Shown here one piece after another: positions 48,646 to 61,211 of a stretch of DNA of 64,000 nt. The DNA comes from Symbiodinium natans. Lineage: Eukaryota; Sar; Dinophyceae; Suessiales; Symbiodiniaceae. The notes beneath the pieces are model-generated. The model had not been told where the DNA came from and searched no databases. It saw only the letters and a program-made list of their open reading frames with translations. Location of the stretch: NCBI GenBank assembly GCA_905221605.1, contig CAJNDS010000344.1, positions 62,001 through 126,000 on the forward strand. The letters are read 5' to 3'. Position 1 is the first letter of the stretch. The number at the start of each line of letters is the position of its first letter. Position numbers and translations under genes: made by a program.

Positions 48646-49002
48646 CTGCAGACACTAAGCAGTGCTTGTCACCGTGAATACAAGACAAAATTTGTCGTCT
48701 GCTGCTAACCCAAAAACGAAGCACACAGCTCAGTGTGGACTGATAGATTCGCTGAGCCCAGGTCTCCAACACTCTCCCCGCGGTCGGTGGAGGACTACTC
48801 AAGTTCAGGTAAGAATTTGCCGGTGCCACGTCTGTAAAATCAAATTCACACACATCATCGCACGTCCTGCTGCGTTCTCAGTTGGTCGGAGTCATCCATG
48901 CTCAGCGATGGTGGTTGAGATTCACCGTGGTAAAACACTGCTTTCGCAAAGGAGAATGCACGGCAAGCGAATGAAACGGACTACACTGCCTTTGACATGC
49001 AG

Positions 49003-49188
49003 GAGACGGCAGATCCAGCGAGCCCGGTCAACCAGGTTAGCGCGCTGCCCACTGCACCGGCCGTGGGCCGAGAATTCGACTGGCGCTGCCACACTGCCTT
49101 GTTCAGAAATGTCGTCGCACCTTTTGTGAGGACACTACCCCTGTCAGCGCCGCGAGCCCAGGATATCAGCAGAGTCGGGACGAATTAG
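49003..49188 (+). CDS. Possible terminal exon, unrecognised
   Basis: Starts at GCAG|G, reads ETADPASPVNQVSALPTAPA and REFDWRCHTALFRNVVAPFV, and stops at TAG at 49186-49188. It could be the C-terminal exon of a gene including 48476-48645. Phase compatibility was not established. Confidence 0.35.
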   Translation, partial: ETADPASPVNQVSALPTAPAVGREFDWRCHTALFRNVVAPFVRTLPLSAPRAQDISRVGTN

Positions 49189-52100
49189 CAGAGCAACTAG
49201 CAGCTATAGATATTCCTTCCTGTTACCGGCTTTCCACGAGCTGGTCCATATTGCACGATTCCTGCACCTGCTCGGAGTGACGCCGGTGGAGCTTAATGAC
49301 AATCCCAATCAAAGATTATTTCTCCTGGGGCCGACACCCTTCGCTCTCAAGAGTCTTGAGAAGTCTGGAAACCAGCAACTAGAACAAAGACAAACATGCC
49401 GGTCTGCAGCAGACAGAGTGACTAATATTACTTCGCATGTACGCAACAGAACCCATCTCCCCATGCCTGCTGTTGGAGCCGGAGGAGCCAAGCAAAAACA
49501 AGCCTACATAGATTGACATGGATCTGCCCAGATGAATTACTGATGAGCCTTATAGTGGGGAAGCTAAGCAACAACAAGCCCACATAGGATCCACCCAAAC
49601 CTATAACCTTTCCCGTTTGTTGGAGGCATGAAGGGGGAAGCAAATTGCCAAATTCGAAATCGGGGTTTGCTGCGCCTTCACCCGAACCGTTTCGAATGTG
49701 GCTCTTGGTGATATCTTGCACTTACCTGGACAGCATCTCCCCAACCAAGAGAATCTTCTTTGTTCGGAAGTCGTCCACCTCGGCCCATGCAAAACACCCC
49801 GTTTTGTGACGGTACCCATGTCGAATTCCACTTCTACCAGGTTTTCAGTTGCCGCCATGTCACTGAATGTGGGTAGGACCCCTGTAAATTGCATCCAGGT
49901 GCGAAGACCAAAAGCAAGCGATGAGGCCTTCAGAGCTGTGGCTCGTGCTTTACGTACCTGCACACTGTAGCTTGTCTTTCAAAGGTTCAAACCCCATTCC
50001 AACCCCAGTGGCTTAGTGACTTAGTGAGCCACTGCTCATTCCGCGGCAGGGTCCCACAGAGGAGGATCCTTTGCTGCTGGCAGTCCTCAAGGACACGCAG
50101 GCACGGCATCAGTGGAGACCCGAGGGCTGTTTTGGAAGAGTCAGGAGGGGTCCACGCTTCGGGCTGCTCGTGCCCTCATTGGCTCTAGCCCTGGCAATGT
50201 CGAATCCTCAATACCAAGGCCAATTCGAAATCCGCCGCCATGCAGAACCAAAGCGCATTAAACGAGTTTACCGGACTTTCTTTAGGCCCTCGTGCCATAC
50301 GGAATCTCTGGGTGTGATTCGAAATTCTTTCGCGGAAGGCAGGTAAATGAAACCATGCCCTTCTACAAATGATTACAAATGCTTGAGAAAAGGATGCAGC
50401 TGGCTGTGCTCAGAAACGTTGTTTTTGCACAAAGCTGTGCGATTAACGCCCGCGGGCTTTTGCTCATGGCAGACCTCTTTGATAGACGGCGTCTGTTGGG
50501 TGATCACATCGTTTTCGAAATTGCCTTCGTACACCCGCGGTAGGGTATGGGCACTGGATCCCAGCTCGTGCCCAACAGCACCTCCAAACGAGAACCCAGC
50601 TGAATCGAATTTTCTTTCCGTTTTTTGGCACGAACCTTTTAAAGTGGCTTTCTGTGGGAGGATAAGCATGGCTAGCTTTTGCCAGGACACCTCGCAGTCG
50701 CTGCTTGTGAAGATGCAGCGCATTGAACAGGCGCAAAGCATGGCCAAAGCCCCAGGCTCTTTGGGTCACTTCACCAACCTTGGAGTCAGGCTGGTCGAAC
50801 AAGAAACCTCTTGAAAATGAAGTCAGCGGCAAATTATCGCTTGGCTTTGAGGTGAAGCGTTGCCACGGCACGCGCCACCCCACAAACCTTGTGACGGACC
50901 GCGTGCGCTTGGTCATCGCAGATGTCCCAGAACAATTTGGAGCGTTCCTACGCAACAGTGATTTGCATGGCTCTGTTCACTATCTTGACACAGCAGTGGG
51001 CTGCTATTCAGTATTGTTCAGAGATCGACAGATGTTTGGACTTTGCAATCCTTGCTTGACCTGCAAATGCCAAGGAACGCAAGGCTGCGCTGCTGAAGCA
51101 GGTGGGTTTGCCCAATGCGTTCTTGTACGACTTGCCGAGGAGTCCTTGCAACATGATTGAAGTACCTTTTCACAAGTGCGGACAAAGCTTGCTGACACAG
51201 TTTCAATACCGACATTTGTATTGGTCATGCTGCACGCCGGTGCAGTGTGCTTCGCCTCGGTAAGGTCGAAGATCGCATGGCGGAGTTCCAGGCATGCATG
51301 CAACCGTTATGTGGTGCATGCCGGACAGCAGCAAGGGGCATGATACTTCTGTGCACGACCGATTGACGCCTTGAGATTCCTGTTTGGAGCGGTTCGGTCC
51401 CTCCAAGTTTCCAACAACAAGAAACAAGTAGTCTTAGAGTAGACTCTCCACGATTCTCATGTCAATGTTATTGAAGGCTAGGTCGAGTGCTCTAAAGTAG
51501 TTTCAAGGCCTTGACCACGGAACGTTTATGGGCAAGGCAACACAGCTTCCTAGCCATGGCGGCCAAATGCAGACTGCGGTATCTTGCGGCAGGAGTCACC
51601 AACATCTTGCTTGTTATGCTTGGTGCTATTTCAGACTGCTCATCCTCACGAGATTTCGTGTCATCAGCTGGGTTAATGACTAGGGATGTAGCCGCAATAC
51701 TGCCCGACAGTTCAATGTCCTTTCACCAGGGGGTGTGCAGCGTCGCATGGCCTCGCTGCACCCAGAGCACTGGCACAAGGAGTCTTGGGCAGTGTGTGAA
51801 TATGTGTGAATACAAGGTTGTCAATCGGATGTCGATCGGACGGGGTCAAACAAGTCACAGATAGTAAATGTAGACGTGCGCAGGCCGTGGGCGGTTATGG
51901 GTTAAGGAATCACAAGAGGCCGGCGTTCTCCGCGTGTAAATATTAGACGGTTCGCATATGTGGTGTGTGTACGTACGCACGCATGCAGGTAGGTATGTAT
52001 GTATGTATGCACATAAGTACAAATAGATAAGTAAATTTGTATACATAATATCTATATATGTATATCTAACATTTGGAACCCCCCATGTACCCATATCCTC

Positions 52101-52552
52101 TGCTTTGTGCCCGCCATTTGGCATTGCTACTTGGGGTTTGGGTTAAGTTGAACGTTGACCACGCCAACTTTTCCAAAATCTCCACCTGTTCATCTTGGGT
52201 CGGCAGGAATCTCATCATGACCTGTCATCGAGTCATGCCTTAGGACATTCGTCGTGTGTATGAAAAGTTGGCCGACCCTACTGATTTTTGTGAACGATCT
52301 CTTGCCCGAATTAACAACGTTTTGAGGCTCGGCCGGTCGAGCAACATAGCCAGGCTAAACAATTCTGTATCGAGACCCATAGGCTCAGATCTGGCCTAGG
52401 CTCTCGCACATGGGGCTCTAGCAGGCCGGCACCACGGACTAACGTTGAAGAATGTTTGTATTTTCAGCATCGAAGGACCCAGATCACCTGGCAGCCTCGA
52501 CTGCAAGCGCAAACAGTACGGAGCAGCTGAAGCGATGCTAGGCTGACTTTAG
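49189..52552. other. Weak exon-like frames; low-complexity patch
   Basis: A + frame at about 50190-50345 (NPQYQGQFEIRRHAEPKRIK, KRVYRTFFRPSCHTESLG) and frames at about 50690-50940 (LLVKMQRIEQAQSMAK; RVRLVIADVPEQFGAFLR) have coding character. Between 49600 and 49965 both strands are open and the strand cannot be chosen. At 51955-52080 there is AT/GT-rich low-complexity DNA with short (TATG)n. Confidence 0.3.
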
Positions 52553-52680
52553 GGATTCTTGTCCCAACAGCGACTTGAGTCTGAAAAGGCCCTCAAAAGC
52601 ACTCAGCAGATTGTAGAGAAGCCTGCCAAAAGCATCGAAGCGAGAAGGATGGGTCAACGCTGTCCTCGGCAAGCAGCTGC
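52553..52680 (+). CDS. Exon encoding a coiled-coil-like segment
   Basis: Starts at TTTAG|G and reads FLSQQRLESEKALKSTQQIV then EKPAKSIEARR. The charged, Leu/Ala-spaced pattern suggests a helix or coiled coil. The frame meets a TGA at 52693, so it must be spliced before that. No family recognised. Confidence 0.4.
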
Positions 52681-54819
52681 AGCGCAACTCTGACTTGCAG
52701 GCACCTCATTGTCGAGTCACCATCGTGCGATCCTTGAAGCTGACGTGTGTTGATCCTGACAAGACTGCGCGGGCCTTCTGGCTCATGCGTGAGCAGCGGT
52801 GCCAGGCGCGTAGCAGGACAGAGCTTTCAGAGTGGCAGTCATGGACGCAGTCGTTGACACTGGTCGTCTCAAACATGCGGCCGGCGCCACTGTGTGTTTC
52901 GATTTCTTCGTGGGCTGTCCTTTTAGTTTCTAAGTCGCAAGTCGCATGGCCGTGACCAATGTGACAGATGCACGGCGGCACGAACGACTCCCCGGCCGAA
53001 CTGATCCGAGGAGTTCTTTCACGAAAGCAGCCATTGAAGGCCCGGCGTGTGTCTCAATCGGGGGCAGGGTCTTGACCGTGATTGAATCACAGGCAAAAAC
53101 ATGCTAGTCTGTGTTAAGAATCGATGCTGATTGATGGTGGGCTCTTGCGTGTTGAAGTGGGAGCACGTCATAAACGCAAGGCTTGTAGCAGGCCTGGGTG
53201 GCCTGTTGCGACAAGGGTTGGTATCAAAGCCGAGCTGTTTGTAAAATAATCGGCTCGCAGAACTCCCATTGCTGCGTGTGGCCTAGCAAGATGCCCGCCA
53301 CAAACCTTGACTCCTGGCTCTCCGGGGCCGAGTCGAAAACTCATCGGGAGTCTAAGAAAAACCCTAGGAAGGGCGCCTGGGCTGCCCGGGGAACTAAGAA
53401 TCAAGAACCAAGCATGTCAGGCAAGTCAGGAGTCCTTCGCGTTTTGGTTCTTGTTTATGCGGGGCCTGTGCTCGTAGAAGTGTACCCTTCGCTCAGTAAG
53501 TCCACATTTCCAACAGTCCAATCAATATCAACCCCAAAAGTCCAACATTGAGCGGGCTTGGTTTGTGGAGTTGTGGACACTGAGTCGCCCTCAATGGCAG
53601 GCTCATGTCATCCAGCAAAAGTGGCTATATATGTATATACATGTATGCATATACCTTTCTTTTCCTATCCCAGACCAGATCCAGCAGAGAGTTCAGTGCC
53701 CATCTAAATGCTGCAAGATGTGCGGTTCGTCCCATGACTGACCGATATATCGACCATGCTCGATGTAAGCATAGCCTGGCAGTGCACAGAACGGATTAGG
53801 CCGAATGGGCTTGCAGCAGTGGTGCACGTCAGGCAACGTCCCTGTACATGCTGTACTGCTCCACCGTCACTGCGAGCTTCATGCATTGCAGGCCCGGCTG
53901 CCTGCGGAGTATTACGCCGGTAGACTGGTTCTGATGAGAAATCGAGTGCTCCATGGGAAACAGGCAGCCTGAAACTAATGAGTTCCCGGGGTCACGAGAG
54001 TCGGTCCCAGGCGAAGCTTTGTTGGCCCCCGCAACTACCCTAATCTGCAGCCTCAAGCCTGATGCCCACTGTATGTCTACAAGGGTGGTCAGAAAAGTTA
54101 GGCGTATCTCGGCAAGGCTCGGGGACACTATTGGCGACTGTCGTAGTGGTACGCAGTGAAGGTTGCGAACTCATCACCGAGCACGGCTGGGACTTGAGCC
54201 GCGAAAGGGTAGCATGCTGTCCTTGTCTGTACAGCCCAACCCCTTTTGTGCGCCCGTGCGCCACCCGGCAACATTTCCACAACTGTAAACAACAATGCCG
54301 TGAACTGGGGGCCATGGGTTTTCCACAATCCGATCCGCTAGACTGTTCGAAGAGAATTGGGGCCACATCTTGTTGCAGGCATTATGCGTACAGCGGTCAG
54401 CCATGGTTGGTGGAAGAGGTGCCTTGCATCAGAGGACGTCCATGACCATTTGTGGTTCACAAGCTCATGGCCGTCAATTGGAAGTCGTACTTCGACAGCT
54501 GCAGCTGAATGCCAGCCGTCGCTCTGGCAGGTGGCACACGTGGTATCCTGGCAGCACCAATCTGAAAGTGTGCTAGCACCGGCTGCTGCTGCTGGTGCTA
54601 GCATGTGCATCTCTCGGACCCTACATATGCTTAAATCAGACCAGCTCCAAGGTTCTCTGCTCTTGAAATTCCATGCCGGAATCTGCAGGAAGATCCATGA
54701 CAGGTGAGTAACCGCAAGTACAAATGGCTGCTTTCACAGCAAGGTGGCTGTATAAAGTTGATAGACAGCCGTGCGACCCGTGACCAGTCTTTGAGGAATA
54801 GCACATCTCTGTGGGGCAT
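52681..54819. other. No gene recognised
   Basis: A + frame at about 52700-52850 (CVDPDKTARAFWLMREQRCQ) may be an exon that follows 52553-52680. A small inverted repeat GCTAGCACC/GGTGCTAGC flanks a GCT run at about 54573-54602. Nothing else could be supported. Confidence 0.3.
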
Positions 54820-54977
54820 TTCGTGGTAAAGTTTCGAGAGTTCTGAAGAAAAGGGCGCTTGAGTGAACGGGCGTAAAACCTCGACAAGCCCCAAGCTTTT
54901 CGTGGTACAGTTTCGAGAGTTTTGAAGAAAAGGGCGCTTATGTGAACGGGCGTAAAACCTCGACAAGCCCCAAGCTT
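54820..54977. repeat. Tandem duplication, 79-bp unit
   Basis: Units 54820-54898 and 54899-54977 (TTCGTGGTA... to ...CCCCAAGCTT) differ at only a few positions and abut directly, which indicates a recent duplication. Confidence 0.95.
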
Positions 54978-55342
54978 GATGTACAGAGGCGCAGTACATC
55001 ATGCACAGTCAGCTGCCCAGCTGCAGAATCTTCACAAATCGGCCAGGGTTGTGCAACCACACAATGGCATCCCATCGCCGATGATTCTCCTCGAACTTGC
55101 AGGTCACGATGTGATGCAAACTTGTACGGGCTTTTTGGCCACTGCCGTGGCCTCACAACTGCTTCGCGAAGCTTCGTCTTTCGACTCAGGGTGGTGCGAT
55201 GCTCTGCCATGTTATGTAGGGCCACTGATTCCTCAAGTGCCTAATTCTTGCACAAAGTCAGAGCAAATAAACTGTGCTGTGCCTCGGGGATGTTGAGTTT
55301 GCTTGTGGTGCCCGGTTCTCATAGGGAAGTCATGGCGATTGG

Positions 55343-55344
<2 letters not shown>

Positions 55345-55403
<59 letters not shown>

Positions 55404-55654
55404 CGTGTGTGTGTGCGTGCGTGTGTGCGTGTGTGCGTGCGTGTGCGCGTGTGCGCGTGTGCGCGTGTGCGCGTGTGCGCGTGTGCGCGTGTGCGCGTGT
55501 CCGCGTGTGTGCGTGTGTGCGTGTGTGCGTGTGTGCGTGTGTGCGTGTGTGCGTGTGTGCGTGCGTGTGCGCGTGCGCGTGCGCGTGCGCGTGCGCGTGC
55601 GTGTGCGTGTGCGTGTGCGTGTGCGTGTGCGTGTGGGTGGGTGGGTGGGTGGGT

Positions 55655-55753
<99 letters not shown>

Positions 55754-55802
55754 GTGTGTGTGTGTGTGTTGTGTGTGTGTGTGTGTGTGTGGTGTGTGTG
55801 TG

Positions 55803-55839
<37 letters not shown>

Positions 55840-55902
55840 TGGGTGTGGGTATGGGTGTGGGTGTGGGTGTGGGTGTGGGTGTGTGGGTGTGGGTGTGTGG
55901 GT

Positions 55903-55995
<93 letters not shown>
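55345..55995. repeat. GT microsatellite, about 650 bp, with higher-order blocks
   Basis: Mostly (GT)n, with blocks of GTGTGC/GTGCGC (about 55400-55635), GTGG (about 55635-55660) and GTGTGG (about 55835-55910). The long open frames here on both strands (Cys-Val or Thr-His repeats) come from the repeat and are not genes. Confidence 0.98.
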
Positions 55996-55996
<1 letters not shown>

Positions 55997-56107
55997 TTTG
56001 TTGCTTCCTGCTCCACTGCTGCAGGCGCTGTTCATGACGTTGTCATTCCGTGCCCCTATGAGGGTTGCGTTTTCTTTTCAATGCGCCGTATGCGAATGCA
56101 CCCTCAG

Positions 56108-56170
56108 GTGCACGTTGATGCCACAGTTCCTTTAGCCCTTCAAGCAGCCGCTTTAGAGCAAGGCGACCTG
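56108..56170 (+). CDS. Exon-like segment, unrecognised
   Basis: Starts at CTCAG|G shortly after the GT repeat and reads [20 protein letters not shown], with a GC donor candidate near its end. Too short to assign. Confidence 0.3.
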
Positions 56171-56176
56171 CCTTGA

Positions 56177-58129
56177 TCATCTTCCCGCAGGTATGAATCG
56201 CGCTGCAACGAGATGGTGGCACGGGAGGGAGATGTGTGCCCATCCGTGCTCGGTGTGTATGCTTTTGCCACTATGATCACTGTTGCACTTTGCAAGGTGG
56301 GTAGCAGTGTAGCAGTACGTCAGCCGCACTTCCTCTTGCTAGAAGGGTTCTGCGAGTCTACAAGTGCTTGTTGTTCACCGGTTCTCTTATGCACTACTAT
56401 ATCTTCGCCACGCTGTCAAGATCAGAGGCACATGTCCAGACAGATCGCGCGTCGGATTCCATGAAGTCACAAGCGAGCAGCATGTTGTGTTCTGCACGTG
56501 TGCAACCTACACTGCTACGCAGGTGAATATCGCAATGTGTTCTGTGCCATTGGCATTGATACACGACCAAAGAGCATCTTGCGCACAGCACCTACCGGTA
56601 GGCATGTTGGAGAAAAAAGAGGAGAGTAACAAGGCAAAAAGACATAAAGACAAAAATGAATCCCGTTAAGGGCAGTCCAAACGGATCGACATCGTGGGCG
56701 AGAGGTTGGTGGATGTTGAACTACGAATACTGTACTGGCTCTGTTGAAGGTGCCAACTTGCTGAGCAACGCTCGCTCTTTGAGCCAAGAAGCACAGCTTT
56801 GCTGCAACGACAAGGTCGGCAAGTTTGCAATGCTCGCAGATGACTACAACATACTGCAACGTTTGCAAAACTGCCACTTCATCGATCCACCATCATCATA
56901 TCAGCGTGTGCTCTTGCGAAGGCAGCCGCGACAGAGCTTAGCTTGCTGGCGGTGGCCTCAACTTGGCCATGACTCTGTGCATGCTGCTGTGAGGGTGCAA
57001 GTTTTTGGCTCCTGCCCAGGGATACGCATTTGTGCGTGCTGCTGAATTCCACGTTCGCCTGGAGAGCTCGACGGGATATTATGGCATTGGGACAAAGCAC
57101 ATGAGATCGCATGAGCAAGAGGAGTTGCAGCGACTCCTTCCTCTCCTATTTTCTTGCTGATCGGGCTCTCCCCACACCCCCCTCTAGTGCCAAGTTTACC
57201 ATGTCGGGTGTTGGCGTGCACGCGTGCTTTCAACATGCGGAAGATGTGGTGATTGCGCAGCGTGCACATAGGACTGGAGTCTGGTATCAATGTGGAAGAT
57301 TTGCCTGCAGCGCATGGCTTTCAGACGTGTACGCAACATTGTGCTCAATCACCATCTATCACTCATCAAGCAACATCCGTCCTCTTCTACACCCTCAGGC
57401 CCCCTCTGTCAACTGCACGCGGGCGATTCCGCAGGATGCATGCCAGTTCAACATGGCCAGCCCTGGTGTCAGCTACACTTTTGTGATTCCACTTGCCCTC
57501 AGAAGTAGGCGTGGTCTTGTTTCTTTAGGGTGCCAATTGAACTTCATGCGGGCAATGCTGAACACTTAGCTGCTTCCGCCCTTGCGGAACTTGTTTGCAA
57601 GACTTGAACACAGGCCCGCAGCGTAAAAATGTCCCGCGCACCAGAGCGGCAGCCGCTTGAAGCCCCACAACCTTCACAAGTTCGGCTCCTGAGTCCACAC
57701 GCCGGCATACGCACAGCATACTACACGCCTGTGTGTCAGCAGCTCGGCACGCAGCACGTTTCCTGGAATGACAATTTAGGATACGCGTGCCCATCCTGTC
57801 CGCGTATTAGGGCGACTTTTTTGTCCAGCTATCCATGTCAGAACGCAATTGCCTGCGCACGTTCAAGACGCCATGTTTGCGTGCGTCGACACACAGAATC
57901 TGTCCGCTTCTGCCTACAAGGTTTGGTCACACTTTGTGCTGCCATGCTCATTCAAAACAAGCAAACAGTCATGCACCAAAAGAGTCCGGAGACAGGCTTC
58001 TCCAGAAACCTGCTTGTTTCGGTCAGCAGCTTGCGTAAACCTCACCAAACATTGGTGGGGCTGCCTTGTTTGTACCCAAAATCTAGTCTGCTTAAATAGT
58101 CCGAATCTTCTACACCGTGGAAAGTATTG
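56177..58129. other. No gene recognised
   Basis: Weak + frames only, such as about 57265-57330 (IGLESGINVEDLPAAHGFQ). Taken as intron or spacer. Confidence 0.3.
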
Positions 58130-58273
58130 TAACTTACTTTGGATACCATGAATCTGCCTCTCGGCGGTTGCCCACGTGCGCATGCTTGTTTGAGAAGTGT
58201 TTAACTTACCTTAGATGCCATGAATCCGCCTCTCGGCGGTTGCCCACGTGCGCATGATTGTGTGAGAAGTGTT
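58130..58273. repeat. Tandem duplication, 72-bp unit
   Basis: Units 58130-58201 and 58202-58273 (TAACTTAC... to ...GAGAAGTGTT) abut and differ at a handful of positions. Confidence 0.95.
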
Positions 58274-59646
58274 ACATATGGATGGAAGAAGTACTTTCAT
58301 ACATGGACACGTACCTTTGTCGCTGGGGGCAAGCAGCAGATACAGATCTGGCATCTCTTTCATACCATATGTTGAGCATGACAGAGGAGCCTCCGGCACG
58401 TTATGTCGAAGCTTTTGTCCATTTGCTTCCCAAGCCGGTCTTAGAGGCGGGGACCGGACAGGGCTTGCAATTGGATTGTGGTTACCGTGGCAGAATGTGG
58501 CAGATGTAGCCTCGAGCCCAGGATCTTCTGGAAGCGCCCCATAGGCCATACTTCTTGACCCAGCGTTTGACCTCACGACTCGCGGATGCGTGGGGCCCTC
58601 ACGGCATATGACGGCACTCACGGCCTCGAGCACTTTGGACACGCGGCTCAACTCAGGTATGATGCCGGACACACGAAAAATGTGCGCTTGGCCAGGTGCT
58701 AAGATGAGGCACATCGTGAGTTGCAAGATGGGCTGTGGAGGGTCTGTGTTTTGACATGCTGCTTCAGCTCATGCATTCTACAGGTGAACTTTTCTTGTTC
58801 CCATGTAGAAGGGGCCACATCACAGTGATGTTCGCACCCAGATCAAGTTGTCCTTGGATATCAATGCTGCCAACTTGGTAACAACTCTGTAAGATTCTGT
58901 AAGAATGTAACAATGTCCCGAAGTTCGAACGCGGCAGTTCCCAGACACAGCCCACAATGAGAAACCGCATGGTGTGGTTGACAGAAAGGGAGTCGTGTGC
59001 ACGTGGAGCACCCGAAGCATACCGGATACGCCCGGTCAAAAAGTGTTGAGGTTACGGCACCATAGGGCCTCAACGCTGACTTTCAAGACTTGGAACACGC
59101 ACCCTATGTTTTTGGCAGTTTCACTTGGGGGAGCGAGATTGGCAAGTTCCGAGGTCGTGGCGGTCCAGAACTACATCAACAATATGACTCAGATCATGGA
59201 AGGCCTGCCTTGCCAAGTTCTCCGGAATTCGAAGCACAGCCGAAGCACAGCCTGTGCTCTCCTTCGACTGTTTCTGTGTCCGTGCACTGGGTGTCGAAGG
59301 CATGGAGACTCTCCGCAGCACCCCGGAGCCGTGGGGATATCAGAAACCTGGCTTCGAATCCTAAGGTGGTAGCCACATTACCCAGATGATCAATTTTTTG
59401 GATCTATATATAGCCATTGAGTTCCGATGTGGGTGAATCGGACACGGAAGAGGGGTTCCACCTCGAGTCTTCCGGTCAGCGAATGATCGCTAGATTCCCA
59501 CATCGTCCATGATCTGACCTTTGCAACCTGAACCCGCCCTGCCTGTGCTAGAGCGGGTGAAAGTATGTTCGCTGTTTGCTGTGATCGAGTGAGGGTTTGC
59601 GATTGTTCAATGCAGTCATGTCCACGCTAGTACGACTACTAGTACG

Positions 59647-59677
<31 letters not shown>

Positions 59678-60420
59678 GCCCATCTCGCGCCTAAGAATTG
59701 CATGGTCCGTTTGCAGGTGCAAGATGGCCCGACACGCAAGTTAAGACGTACGCCAGTCAGCAGCACGGCATGCGTGTCCTCGCCACGAATTAAGGAAGCA
59801 CAATGCGCTGTTGATGCAGCTCTGGCTTGCGATTTTGCCCATGGCACTTGTCTGTAGCCCAGGTGGTTAAGAGCCACGCGACAAAGCAAAACCTTGAAAA
59901 GTAGTGCCAACTTGTTTGGTTTCCAGATCATGTTCTGCATTCTTGAGCATGTACGACCAAGACGCCGACGTTACTTTGGGCCACGCCACTGCTAGGTTGG
60001 AAGCCCGGTTCTGAAGCTGGTTGAACATAGCCGTCAAACCTTCACATGCAGTCGACGTAGTCTTCTGCACCATGCCGGGAAGGTGCTTCCATTGGGTACT
60101 CTGTGTACAAGCTGGACATTGCCTGAAGCCAGACATGCTTGCTGCGCGTGTGGGTGCATCTGTTGGAACGGAACACACCGCATCGGCTTGCTCACCACTT
60201 CTATGGTTTATACGGCTTGCCTCAGCGAAGCACCTTAAGGCAATTATTGACTGATGGTACTCTCTTCGAGCTGCCGTTAACCTTCTTCAGAACTTCTGAG
60301 TCGACAGAAGCATTTTTTGGGGAGGTGGAGGCTTTGAGGTTTCACGGTCAGAAGTCAGGACGGCTCCTTGTACTTTTAGTTTGATTTTCAGGCTCCCTTT
60401 GTTCAACATTGGCCCTTAAG
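58274..60420. other. No gene recognised
   Basis: Open frames on both strands at about 58270-58730 without domains. A short trinucleotide repeat at 59629-59678 changes from (ACT)n to (ACC)n. No exon chain was found. Confidence 0.3.
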
Positions 60421-60422
60421 AT

Positions 60423-61211
60423 TCTAGCCTGAGCCCCGCGGTCCATTTCCGCCCTGGGATGGGCAGAATGAGGGATTATGCTTCTCGTGGCAGGGGGCGC
60501 TCGGGCTTACAAACTGGCACACGGTACACGCACAATGTCACTCTGTTCCAAATGCGTCACATACAGACTTCATTTAGAATTGCTTGCCCGGGAAGGCCCA
60601 CGTTTGTTGCCCAAGGCTCTGATGGTGCCTTGGTTTGGACCATTCGGCGTACAGAGCGCGGCCGTTTAGCAGAACATTGTCACACTGCATCCTTTGTACC
60701 AGGTTCACGTGAAAAACTGGTCGCTATCGCTTAAGATGTCGAGCACTACCTCTTTGCCTATTCTCCAAACGAAGCGCAGGCACTTAGCGAGTCCAATCAG
60801 CATCGGTGGTTCAAAAACCCTGGGAGTGGTCTTCCCGCCGCCTTTGCACGGATCCAGATTCATGTCTTCAGTCCTTCCCGTCCAAGGCGGCCAAATTATG
60901 CGGGGGCACTTGTGGGGCTGCGATCGTCTTATGGTCTGAGTGTGCGTGGAGAATATTACAGGAAACATGCGAACGAACTCTGTCGCGAACTACACCTACG
61001 AGTGCTGAGGGATTATGACAACCCGCTGTGCTTACAAGACTTTGCCCTCACCCCTCTTTTTCATCGCCGTTGCACAACCATGCTAGGATCTGATGACACT
61101 TGCGTGTTTGCCTATGCGTTTTTGTCTCACACACTCACACGGACGCCTACTCCGTCATTGCATGAGGGCGCAGGAGAACTGCGAGAACAGTTAAGATCAA
61201 GCTGCTCGTAG
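60423..61211 (+). CDS. Long unrecognised coding stretch (in-frame TAA at 60732)
   Basis: One + frame is open from 60423 to a TAG at 61209-61211 except for a TAA at 60732-60734. Before the TAA it includes PTFVAQGSDGALVWTIRRTE. After it come HYLFAYSPNEAQALSESNQH, ARIQIHVFSPSRPRRPNYAG and GEYYRKHANELCRELHLRVL. The part after the TAA is the longest stretch of clearly protein-like sequence in the window. A 59-bp intron from a GT at 60677 to CTTAAG at 60735 would remove the TAA and keep phase, though the acceptor is AG|A, not AG|G. Otherwise the TAA marks a broken gene. No family was recognised. Confidence 0.5.

Noticed and set aside
55248-56176. Open frames of 228-295 codons on both strands
   Set aside because: They are the six-frame products of the GT microsatellite (Cys-Val, Thr-His repeats).
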